Of a DNA stretch of 45,544 nt, positions 23,284 through 35,700 are shown in pieces; position 1 is the first letter of the stretch, and every line of letters starts with the position of its first letter. The notes under the pieces were generated by a model. That model ran no database searches, was not told the DNA's origin, and saw only the letters and a program-made list of their open reading frames with translations. The translations under genes were made by a program, and so were the position numbers. The stretch comes from Phoronis australis (taxonomy: Eukaryota > Phoronida > Phoronidae): positions 338,057-383,600 of the forward strand of contig NMRA01000019.1 of the NCBI GenBank assembly GCA_002633005.1, written 5' to 3'.

Positions 23284-23528
23284 ATTGAATAACTGGAAAC
23301 TAACAAGTGAACTATTGATTGTATATTGAACAGCATTTTTCTTTGACCTGTGTAAGCCACGCATTAATTATCCGGGTAAACGGACTGATAGGTCTCGCCG
23401 GTGGATGGTTCAGACTGCCATTGAATTCATGGGAAAAGAGCCTCTTTCTCCAGCATTATAGCTGTGGTAGAAACGTGAGATAGAGAGATCACCGGCACTT
23501 GAGTCAACTTTATTATTGCTTCGCCATC

Positions 23529-23723
23529 ATGGATGATATTTCTGCGTCTACACAAGAGGGTGACGAGGTCACCATGATAGATCTGATGTTAAAACTGGAG
23601 AAAACGACAAACCTCCTTACGAAGTGTCTTCAAAGCCAGTCTTTCCCCACCGACTCAGGGATTCCAGGCGGTAACGAAGTTTCATTGAGCGACGTGGTTT
23701 TGTCGGCGCGAAAGGCTCGCCAG
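23529..23723 (+). CDS. Channel gene exon 1 (start codon, N-terminal extension)
   Basis: The ATG has a strong context (gccatcATGG). Exactly 65 codons follow to the donor CAG|gtaggt. The product is acidic and helical in character (MDDISAS..., MIDLMLKLEKTTNLL, then DVVLSARKARQ) and contains no signal-peptide-like hydrophobic core. Upstream there is a short ATG reading frame at 23429-23461 (MGKEPLSPAL) that would be a uORF if it lies in the mRNA. An additional upstream exon with a signal peptide cannot be excluded but no in-frame continuation is needed. Confidence 0.75.
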
Positions 23724-26700
23724 GTAGGTCAAACGATAATTACACTCGCACATTGATTATCAGATTTCTCGCCCAAATTACAAATATGTCACACCAAGCA
23801 AACGTGTAGACTTATGTTTGTTTCCGAAATTTGAAGTTCCTGTATAGCTTTGAATTATCTCGGTCATGGCATTGGTGATTGACTAAGATACCCACCGACC
23901 AGCCACATCGCTGTTGACCTAGTTGTACGTGAACAATGTGCGGTGATCTGATAAGAACATGTTTTTGGACAAACATTGGGTAGTGTTACCCTTTTGACGA
24001 GCATGTCTATGCTCTAAAAATTGAGTCGTAGTCCTATTAGTCTCCCAAAAGCTCGCCAGTCCCGTCAGCCGCTGACATGGGCGGCGCACCATAGGGGGCT
24101 GGAGGGAGGAGGGTATACATGTAACCCCACTTTTCAGTTCAGTGCTACGCCGGCCGTGGTCGGCTACACTCAGGCGGTGCGTCAGAAGGGGGCTGGGTGA
24201 CTACAGCCCCCACTTTTTTCAGTGCTGCGGAGCCCATGACTGAATATAGTCGTATCTCAATATGTGAACCTCTGCCGTAATCCCTGAGGAAGAAAGTTGA
24301 AATGTACGGCGTGCTGTGAACATTAATTCGTGTATTTTCCATGCGCGCACCCAGGGGGCTCAGGGGACTCGAAGGAGGCCCCCATTTGGCGAAGTGGGCA
24401 AAAAGGTTCTTCTCGGAGAAACAAAAATTCCAAAAAAATAGAAAACGAGACATAAGTCCACTAAAAAGGCAGGAACTACCAAAATTCGGTGAATGCACAA
24501 TTCATAGCTCTGAAAGTACCCCTTGAATCTTAGTAAAAGGCCAACATTCTAAAAAATTCGAACCTCACAATTTTAGGCTGGGTGTGCATATGTTTCCTCA
24601 TCCCGTGTATTTTTGACTCTGGTTTCTTGGAAGCATGAATTTCACAATTTCAGTCGTCGTCATCATTGTATCCATCTCAGCGACGAAGTTTAAAGCCGTT
24701 GTTGTTTATGGACATATATCACGTGACGTCTCCATACTTCGGTTGCAAACTCGTTCATAAACTACTCTACACCGTCGGAATTTTGTAAGCTGCACACGAC
24801 TAGATTATGTGTGAGGTGGTCCAAACGGCATACCGCTCAGTGATTTTGTACTTAATAACCTTTCCTGATATCTCCAGGTAATGGTTGGGATATTCGTTTA
24901 GTGATATCAGTATGGTTCAAATTGGTCAATACTCTAAGTCTACTTTTCCAAGAAATCGATACGTCTAGCAAAAGACAAGACGAGATTTTGAGGGAACAAA
25001 ACACTGACAGTTCAAATCTGCTTGCTTTGATTTTGTGTGGCAAAAACGGCTACTTTGAAGGTTTTCACCGAAGCCATTTTTGGCCAACTTTGGCACTCTC
25101 TAGCAGCCATATTGTACCTTTCCAAGGACTAACTTGGTAATCATTTGTTTAGTCATTCCTAACTTGTTCATAATCTAAAATAAAAAATCCTGCCTCTCTC
25201 GTAGTTATTGCTTAAGAAGCATTACACGAACTGCACTTGGTCCTATTTGCCTGTTCTCAGTTGCCTCAACCACCGATAGCTTGTATCTTAGAGAAAAAGC
25301 AGACGGCATTACTGATTACCATTCCCTGAAAACGACACTGAAGATTATTGCTTATTACGAAAAATTATGTAGGCCTACATAAATTATGACCGGCATGGTG
25401 CGCTTCGTGTACACGATATATGGCGTCGCTGTTTGTTTCCATGGAGTCTGTAGACGCTACTAAAAGCCGAATTGTCCTTGTTCTCGTCCATTATCTTCGT
25501 TGTGAGAGCCACTGGCATAGGAGCGGTGGGGCATCCTCTGTTCAGTGCAAAAAATTCGTGATATTGGAATGTCCCCGCAGATTGCTACAAATTTTAATCT
25601 CCACCGATTGCCAGTGNNNNNNNNNNNNNNNNNNNNNNNNNNNNNNNNNNNNNNNNNNNNNNNNNNNNNNNNNNNNNNNNNNNNNNNNNNNNNNNNNNNN
25701 NNNNNNNNNNNNNNNNNNNNNNNNNNNNNNNNNNNNNNNNNNNNNNNNNNNNNNNNNNNNNNNNNNNNNNNNNNNNNNNNNNNNNNNNNNNNNNNNNNNN
25801 NNNNNNNNNNNNNNNNNNNNNNNNNNNNNNNNNNNNNNNNNNNNNNNNNNNNNNNNNNNNNNNNNNNNNNNNNNNNNNNNNNNNNNNNNNNNNNNNNNNN
25901 NNNNNNNNNNNNNNNNNNNNNNNNNNNNNNNNNNNNNNNNNNNNNNNNNNNNNNNNNNNNNNNNNNNNNNNNNNNNNNNNNNNNNNNNNNNNNNNNNNNN
26001 NNNNNNNNNNNNNNNNNNNNNNNNNNNNNNNNNNNNNNNNNNNNNNNNNNNNNNNNNNNNNNNNNNNNNNNNNNNNNNNNNNNNNNNNNNNNNNNNNNNN
26101 NNNNNNNNNNNNNNNNNNNNNNNNNNNNNNNNNNNNNNNNNNNNNNNNNNNNNNNNNNNNNNNNNNNNNNNNNNNNNNNNNNNNNNNNNNNNNNNNNNNN
26201 NNNNNNNNNNNNNNNNNNNNNNNNNNNNNNNNNNNNNNNNNNNNNNNNNNNNNNNNNNNNNNNNNNNNNNNNNNNNNNNNNNNNNNNNNNNNNNNNNNNN
26301 NNNNNNNNTTTTTGTTGAAAACTCTTTAAACGACCTTCGTTCCCCATCTTGTCTTTAAGCACATGATAACCTCGACCAGTCTTAACAAATGATAATTTGT
26401 ACAATTTCAAAATTCATAGGTATGTATTTCCATTTACAAGTGTTTAAATTAAATTGTTAATGGAAGAAAACAAGAGAGATACATGTAGGCCTATAAGTTT
26501 TTGATACATGTATATCCTTAAACCCAATGTCAACTGACTCACTGGGCAAATGTCATTGGGTTTAGTTTTGTTACTGACCGCGCAATACGTCCAGAAAACA
26601 ACTTTTTTCAGTTGAAAGAGCTTTTACTTGATTTTTATAACAATTTAATGCAGAGTTTGTGTTGAAATTTTGGTTCAAATGATCTGTAGACTCTGCTCAT

Positions 26701-29700
26701 CATTTCCGAAGTAAACAGTTTGCTAGACAATTTTCACTAAAATGTAAAGTTGAGGCAAGATACTTTTTTTTCAAGATTAACTCTTTAATCGTATGTTCAA
26801 AAGGTTACATAAAACTACAAGGTGCAATGTGGCGATAAGAAGGTCACAAAAACAGCCACTAAAGTTTGCTAGGCTTGCTAGAAAAATGTTCTGTGGATTA
26901 TCTACCGGCCTTGTCCAGTACAAAGCCGTCAAATTTGAATAAATCCACAGTATACATTGTTTTTTTCCAGACACCAAAGCGCAACTTTCAGTCCAATTTG
27001 TATGTTGCTAATTTCCGTTTCTAAAAATATGCAATTTTCGACACGGCGAATATGACTAATGGGGCTTTTCGACGTATTCTCCTCGCGGTGTCGGTGCTGT
27101 ACTAGTGGTGGTTGAATTACGCTTGCGTCGCTGTTCTGCATGTAAACACTGAGCTGGTAAAAAGACAGAATTATTATCAAAATACTTAGTCGCGCTTTTG
27201 GATTATACTAATTAATGACTGTCTTTACGAGCCGCCTTAATTAACTTTGTGTAAATTAAATACGAAGTTACGACCGCACTTACGACCTTCGATAAAACGA
27301 GCCCCTGGGCAGTAGCTGCGCCAGAATTTATTCTTTTCAGATGCAATCTATACAAAAACCGTATTCATAGGATTCGCATGGTGTATGCCTATTTCAATCA
27401 CGTCGGATAAGAATCTCCTTGTCTTTTCTTACAAACATTCACGCTACTGATGTCCTTATATTTTTACATTGACAGGCGTGCGAACGCAACGTTTTCTCAA
27501 ACTGATTCATTGTGTGAAATTTTCCCTTTTTGCCGGTCCCTGCATTTTGCTGAAAAATGGCACATATTCCAGTACGGTGAGCACTCGAGGCCCATATGCT
27601 TTTCTCAACAAATTTTGAACTTAGGGCGCAGTGCACGTCTACTATTGTGTGTGTAGCACTTGCTTGTAAAATCCAGTTACCTTCCCGTAAACTCCATTTC
27701 CGGAGCCAAGGACACCAAACCAGCGGTACAAATCCGCAGATTTGCACCCCTGAACACCACAGATGCACCGAAAAGGCTCCAAAGTCCATTTCAAAAGACT
27801 ACTAGATGTCACGGCCGTACCCCTAATTCACAGCCAGACTATACAAGCATGGCTTTGGAATCTGCTCTCCGGAAATTAGTCATCGTGTAAGGAGCACGGT
27901 GCCTGTGTCTAGTTAAGGCGTGCAAATCTAAGGATTTTCTTGCTGCGTGGTCCTGGTCTGGAGTTCAGGTTGATCGTTTCTGGAACTAGGAGGTGCTTAC
28001 ACAGGCGGTGTTTCCAGCCCTCGGTGACGTGATACCAAGTAATTAAAAGATATGCAAATGCATGACCTAACGACCAGCAAAACGGTTTCATTAAATTCTG
28101 TGACCACGAAAACATGGATGCAAATGTCAGAATTTTTAAGTACATGAAATGCCCCCGTAAGGCAGTCACGGATAGAAGCAGTAATTTAGTACTTGTGGCC
28201 ACTATTTGCATATATCATGCAAATTTATCATGCTGAAGCTTGCACATTGATTTCATTAAGTTAATTTACCAAAGAAACATGGGAGAGAATATCAATATAA
28301 TTTACTTGTGGTGCTTTTTCTCCTAGCTATAAGCACAAGTACATTTTGAATAACGGTGGCATTCATTTGCATAAATTGTGCACATTCATGCTTTATCCAC
28401 CTGTAAAATAGCTCTATTAAATTCACTGACTTTAGAAACATAGGTAAAAACATCCAAACAATCTACCTACGGTATTTGATAAGGCAGGTATAAACAAAAA
28501 CAGAAGTGTTCATAATGGCAGCCTTAATTTGCATGTTTAAAAAAATGCTCAAAGTTGTCATGATTACAACCCAGCTAAAATACTCCAGGGGGCCACATCA
28601 ACATAAAACAATAAAAAACCTTATACTACCAAGAATTTCTAGGTGCCCTATGGGACCCTGTGGCTGGCTACTAGACTATTAGTATGTAGCGCGGCGACCT
28701 TTCAAACGGTTGAACAAATGACAGTTGTGTATACAAAAGTGCGATCTACAGATGAACTCGTGTTACCCTAAAATTTGCGTCTTTGTGAATATGCAATGTA
28801 CTCATTTTATATACAAAAAGTTCCTTATACTACTGCAGCCTTTCCAAGCATTCCCCGCTTTCTAATTTCTTAACTTTGGATCACGCGATAGAGGTGAAAG
28901 TGGTAACGACTCTGTTATACTGACGTGTAGGACCCGGCCCATGAAAATTTGGCATACTTCGGACCACCATATCTCAAAAATGGGCGATCGGATATACAGT
29001 ATAAGAGATTTATATTATGCTTCGCGCACTGTTCCAAAACGCTTTTGTATGAGGGGATATCGAAATTGGACTTTCATTATTTTCTTAAAAAATTAAAAGT
29101 TGTATGAAACCAAAACGAATTCGTAATTTAGAAATCTGCAACAACGTTTTTGACATTCATATTAAAGTAAAATGTGATCATGTTTTGCTATCGATGTACC
29201 TTCCATGAGTTCTTTTCGTTGAATTTTACTAAAAAGACATGATCACGTGACCGTCTTAATGGCAGATTGATAAAAAACCCCAAAATCATAATCTACCAGC
29301 GTTCTACTTTCAGAAAATGTGTGCTTTCACTTGGTTAAAATCTATAGTTTTGAAAATGTTTAGATAAATACACACACTTGTCAATGAGGTCCTACATACG
29401 CAATGTGCTGTTTTATATTTTCAGGAACGCGTTGATAAATACACAAAACGTACCGAGAGTGGCGTAGATGAAGTATTATCCCACTTGACATTATTCCTTC
29501 GGTCTCTGTCGATACGCTGAATAATGTCCAGTGGGGGTATAACTTGATGTACGCGAATCGAAGTACGTTTTGTATTTATCCCATACGCTTCAAATTCCTG
29601 TGTTTCATTCATTTCTTTCGGCAGATTTTTTAAATACTTCACTGAGACTAATCACGTGGCGGATCACAACCTATATGTACAGTATGTACTTGCGCGTTAG

Positions 29701-32700
29701 GTTGCAACTTTTCTTTAGTAAAAGAAACAGTTTTAAATGTAAGGATTTATTCTCAAAATAGTTAAATAACAGCAATATTTGATATTGTAGTTACCGAGGA
29801 ATCGGCGCCTGAGTTGCAGACGATATAATGTTTATCAATTGAAAACTGAGACAGAACTGTCATGTAATTAACAGTCCTGTTCCAGATGTTACGATTGGGA
29901 CCTGGTTGCATGTTGAGCGTTATTTACACTGCTGAAATTGTATTACTTTAAACTATTTTCTGATAGTTTGATGATCGAACCGGCTAACGACGTCGAGTCG
30001 ACATTGACCTACCTTTTGAACTTTCCATGTCAGAGGTCACTGTTGAAGTAGTGCGGGCGGTGAATAGGGAAAACATTATTACATGGCCGTATTGCACTCG
30101 ACAGATTCAATGTGTATGGGATAAACGACTTGTACCTGGAAGACAATTTCTTTCTGCCAATATGTATTGCAGCTGATGAATATCAACGTTGAACGCTGTT
30201 TAAATAAATGATTAATCGAGAATAGAGTAAAAATTCCAAATAATTGATTTTCTGCAGCTGGCCGTATTTTTATGACATATACAATGGTTTAATATGACGC
30301 TGTTGCATTTCAGACTAAGGTGTCGTTACGAGTGGAATTCTTAAAAATTGGCGATGTCGACACTAAGAAAAACGAGTTTACGGGCGACGTGTTGTTGGAA
30401 GCAAGCTGGCAAGAGCCGGGGCTGAGGGGAAAATCGGACGAGGTAGGGCAACACAAGCTGTGGAGATTCAGATGATGGAGAAAGTGAAATTTTTAGTAGT
30501 TTATTTTGCACTATCAAGAATTATGTTGTTTACAAGTATACTAAACTAAACTCAGTTTTGGCCTATTAATGGATATTGAAATCGACTGTAACCTTCGACA
30601 CCCCTCACTAGTTTTGAGGAAAATTTGAAAGCTCCTTTCAAAGTCTGCTAAACGGGCAAGCTTGACCTACACTTTTGGGTAATTACACAGCAACTGTGGG
30701 AAAACACCATTCACCAAGGACCATTATGTCCAATTTGTGAAATAGGGGGTATGGGCTTTTAGTTAATTCCTGATTTCACCTTTCAAGATTGGCGCCAATG
30801 GTGCATTTGCAGGTGAGAGAACGAGGATTGGTTGAAATCACTAGAACAGGCTTTTAATTTTAGATGTAGTGTTGATATAAATAAAGAGTAACTCAGAGGC
30901 GGATATATAAAGGGGGGTTCAGGGAGTTCACACACCCCCCCCCTCGGGACAGGATCAAAAATAAAAATTGAAAGAAATTCAGCCAGAAAAACGAAATCAG
31001 GTACTAAAATCCTCAACAAATCTTACACGGGAGGGGAAAACCCCCTTCCGATCTTTCTTCCGCTCAGCGCTATGCGCCTCGGATTCGCTCGAATCCTAAC
31101 CCCCCCCCCCCTACTGAAAACGTAGATCTGTCACTGTAACTGCACTTACACGTTTTGCCTAGGTTCACTTTTACAGATGAACTGATGTACTAAAAGATAA
31201 GGAAATTGAGCTCACGTGCTACCGTTGTAGTGGCCATAATCAGTTATTCAAACACAGAATTTACAAACCAAATGCCCTCTCTTTAGGCCCATGCCTTTTT
31301 GTGGCCTTTTTACCCAAGTGGTTCAAATATTACCGCATGCGCCTAGGTTTCGCATACAAGCCCAGGTAATGTCCTCTGCATAGGCCCATACATTAATTTG
31401 ATTTTAGTCGCACTCATTTTGACTACCGCTGATGGCATTTTTTACGTTTGCCTCTGTCTCTAGAGTTCCTTGGCGCATTTTCAAGAAATTTGTAAGTAGT
31501 TTTGCATCACCGTTTTATCACGCCTTTAGGCCCATGAGCCTATATCGGAAATGATGCCTATTTTTCGCGGCATTTTTTACCGAAGTGGTTCGCATATTGG
31601 TCCGTTCGCCTAAGTTTTGCGTATAAGCTCAGTACCTCGTTGACGCCCATGACTCTAATGGCGCGCCAATACGGCATATGTCTGTACTGAATCTTATGAT
31701 TTACACGTGGTGAAAAGTCATTCAACGAGAAAACGAGTTGGCAAAACGCTAATCATGAGCTTTGTTTTTAGGAACTGAATGATTTGGAGGATCGATATGG
31801 TGAAATATGGGACCCCAAGTTGATAATCCTGAACATGGACCAGGCCCCGAGAACGAATGAGGTCACATACGACATTGAGTACGGACCTGATGGAATTCCA
31901 GTTGTCTATTACAGAAGAAAAATAAGAGGTTCCTTCTTTGAGAGACTCGAGCTTAGACATTTCCCGTTTGACGTTCAGGTAACTTGTACCCCAACAGCAA
32001 TGCTCTTTTGAATAAGGAGTCAAAATGAACTACCATCTAGCGGCAATGCAATGCTGAACCCATTTTATGCACGCTTGTCAACTCCTGGGCCATTTCTATT
32101 AAAATATTACGTTTTTGTCATTTCCATATCCGCCTTGTATGCAGGGTTGGTGTTTTGGTTCCATTTGATATCCTCTCTGGCGCTTTAATCCCTGAATTCG
32201 ATGGAATACGTTTAACAGGGGCGTTCGGTTGCCTGGGCTTCCAGCCAATCCGACCACAGTCGTTGTCACCTAGCTGTACCTGCAAATCAATAACTAAACA
32301 CTCCTCTTTTGAAATCGTATATGCACTGAGGAAATATAGTTGAATGGCAACAATTAATAGTGTTTGAACAGTATTTATTGATATGAGCAACAAGAACGGA
32401 AACGCAGATTTTTCAGCACACAGTAACCATCTTCAGATTTTTGATTTTTAAAATTTGCAACTCGCACTGAAGTCCCGTAATTGGTTTTGCTGATCATCTT
32501 GATGATCGCAATTGATTTGCAAAAATTACTAATTATGTTTACATATGTTTTCTGTATCTAACCGATGCCCGGGTCATAATCGTTCCGTTTCTTCGCCTGC
32601 AGGAGCTGTCACTTCATATCGTCTCCGATCATCCTGCAAAACAAGTGTCGCTGGAACTCTGCCAGGATAACAAAAGTACTGTCCACACCCATACCTTCAG

Positions 32701-35700
32701 GGACGTCGACGAATGGACTTTATTCAAATCCGTTAAGGAAGACGTAATTGTTTTTCCTACTACCTCTGTGATATTGTGATAAACGCATTACACTCGGCAG
32801 TGTTCCTACTGATCTGGAATGCTTTCGATTATATTTCTCTATTTAAGCCTGCATTTCTAGTTACATTGACTTTCAAATCGCCCAACTCAGTATAGATTGG
32901 AAGTTTCTGTGATTTTGTTACCACTTTTCAGACTCATGCGAGTTTAAAGCAGCTATAAACCCACTTTACGTCGCAAAAATATTTTTATTTAGACCAGTTA
33001 CTGTTATGAAATTTGTCTCAAAGTGTTCCCTATAGTTAAAGTAGGTGGGATTTGATTTTTTGGCTTTGACAGAGCTTACATGTACAGTACATACATAAAA
33101 CGTACCTCGATTGGCGTACATTAAGTAATATCCCACGATACATTATTACGCGTATCGACCGAGACCGAAGGTATTTATCCCATACGCTTCAATTTTTTAA
33201 GTTTCTTTCATTTTTTCTGCAGATTTTTTAAATACTTCACTCAGACTGTTCACGTGGCGGATCACATCCTATATGTATGTACTTGCGCGTTAGGCTGCAA
33301 GTTTTCTCTAGTAAAAGAAACAGTTTTAAATGTGACGATTTATTTCTTGAAAAAAGATAACAAAGATGAATACAAGAGTAACTTTTCATTGAACTTGTAT
33401 CATCTCCCGATAATAGTTAAATAATAACAATATTTGATATTGTTGTTATCGATGAATCGTCACCAGAGTTGCAGACGATAAAATATTTAGCAAATGAAAA
33501 CTGTGACAGAACTGTCATACGATTAACAGTACTGTTCCAGATGTTACGATTAAGACCTGATTGTATGTTGAGCGTTATTTACACTGCTATTTTACACTGC
33601 TGTATTTTTTAAACTATTTTTGGTGATCGAACCGGCTAACGACGTCGAGTCGACATTGACCTACCTTTGAACTTTTCATGTCAGAGGTCACTGTTGAAGT
33701 AGTGCGGGAGGTGAATACGGAAAATTTTATTACATGGCCGTATTTCCCTCGACAGTTTCAACGCGTATGGGATGAATATAGGTTATACAATGTACGTGTT
33801 TGTACCAGTGGTTATTATATCGAGATTCGTGATATGCAAAAGTATTTGAACGAGGGCGATACGCGGAATAATGTCTCGTGGGATTTTACTTCATGTACGC
33901 CAATCGAGGTACGTTTTGTATTTATCCCATGCACTTCGAATCCCTAAGTTTCTTGCATTTTTTTCGGCAGATTTTTCAAATACTTCACCCAGACTGTTCA
34001 CATGGCGGATCACATCCTATATTTATGTACTTGCGCGTTAGGTTTCAAGTTTTCTCTTGTAAAGGAAGTAAGGATTTATTTCTTGTAAAGAGGCAGCAAA
34101 GATGAAAACAACGGCAACTGAGCAGTGAAGTTGTAACATCTCCTGGAAATAGTTAAAAGACAACAATATTTGATATTTTAATTTCCTAGAAAGTTAAAAG
34201 ACAACAATATTTGATATTTTAATTTCCTAGGAATCGGCGCCTGAGTTGCAGACGATATACTATTCAACAATTGAAAACTGAGACATAAGTGTCTTATAGT
34301 TAACAGTTTTGTTCCAAATTTTACGTTTAGGGCCTGGTTGCATGTCGAGTGTTAGTTACACTGTTGCAACTGTATTACTTTAAACTATATTCGGAAAGTT
34401 TGATGATCGAACCGGCTCAGAAGACGTCTAGTCGACATTGACCTACCTTTTGAACTTTCCATGTCAGAGGTCGCTTTTAAAGTAGTGCGGGAGGTGAATA
34501 CGGAAAACTTTATTTCATGGCCGTATTTCCCTCAACAGATTCAACGCGCGTGTGATAAAGTTCGTTATTGCTTGAGACAATGCTTCACAAGACTTGTTAC
34601 GGAGTTTTATGTCTGCCCGCGAGCATGATTTCTCGCAGTAAAAAAATGTCAGCTCATTGCAAGACCAAACGCCACCTTCCGCCTGAGTGAGGAATACGTT
34701 GAGAGCAACTTTTTAGAAATAGTCTAATCACGAATTAATTTCCTCGACGGAACGAGTGTTTATTCGTTGGAGAAAAATACGTTTCATCTAACCCACGTTG
34801 TATTATGATTCATGCTGTACGTTTTTCTAACAAAGACGAAATAGTAACAGACTTTTTAGTTAAATCGGTAGCTCACTGAAGTTCTCTTATTAATCTTATC
34901 TCTTCTACAAATTTCGTTGTCGATGCTGCTTCTTGTCGTTCAATGTTTTGCCTTTGGATGCAGCGCCTTCCTATTTTTTCTCGTTTTGCCCGAATTTTCC
35001 GTAAATTTGCCCGAATGGTAGGAGTGGGCGGTGGGTAAGTGCCACCCTGCACCCCGCCGCTGTTTTATACGTCTGTGACTGGACTCACCTACTATCAGAT
35101 AAGATGGGATAAACATTTTCGTCACTCTAAGTCTATTGTCACAACAGGTTAAACCCCATACCAATGACTTTGGTTCAGATACTGACCGAAATATCGAAGA
35201 CAGAAGGGGTCACTTTCCCGTGGAGAAAATGGGAGAAGGGTCGCAATCCATGATTGACATGAGCCGGGCGACGAGGATGAGGAAAAACCGGCTCATTTTC
35301 AACTGTTTTGTGGCCAGAAATTATGGATATTGGATTTTCAACGTCTTCACGATTTTGGTGAGACATACTAATGATTGCGCTTTGTTGTTGATGTAATCTG
35401 AGTTTCCTTGTGTGTTTTCATAACAGAGATGAATTGGACGTTAGGGTATGAATTATACAATGTGCTTGCACAGTCTGGGTTCATAACTATAGTCGGGACA
35501 TCATTGTCGACGTATTTCGATGACGATTCATGTTTTGTTATGGGTTTGCGTTTTGCAGAAGAGTGGACTCAAGTTCTCAAGCTAGATCTATGGCTCGTAT
35601 AGATTATTACATGTTCTCAGTCGTTATCCCCCTTTATCTAGAGCCCGAGTGGATTTTGGAGAATTATCGCCCGAGGGGCGTTAGCCTCGAGGTTGATAAT

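Larger units (their letters stand above)
23724..30313 (+). other. Intron 1 of the channel gene
   Basis: 6.6 kb with GT-AG borders. Holds a G-rich repeat-like region at 24080-24400, the N gap, the decayed 164-bp array and repeat copy B. A 14-bp palindrome atgtaggcctacat is at 25368. No further channel exon was found. Confidence 0.7.
32744..35147 (+). other. Intron 4 of the channel gene
   Basis: 2.4 kb, mostly filled by palindrome-headed repeat copies C and D. The remainder shows no gene. Confidence 0.75.

Noticed and set aside
25420-26410. Open frames of 250-316 codons on both strands
   Set aside because: They run through the N gap; only the few codons outside it are real sequence and show no domain.
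26518-26565. Inverted taaacccaatg / cattgggttta
   Set aside because: Arms of only 11 bp; expected by chance in a window of this size.
27439-27890. Frames of 116 (-) and 76 (+) codons
   Set aside because: The plus frame looks vaguely coding but has no domain, no splice partner in phase and no repeat match here.
32118-32393. 91-codon minus frame in channel intron 3
   Set aside because: Proline/lysine-rich and superficially coding, but no recognised domain or partner exon.
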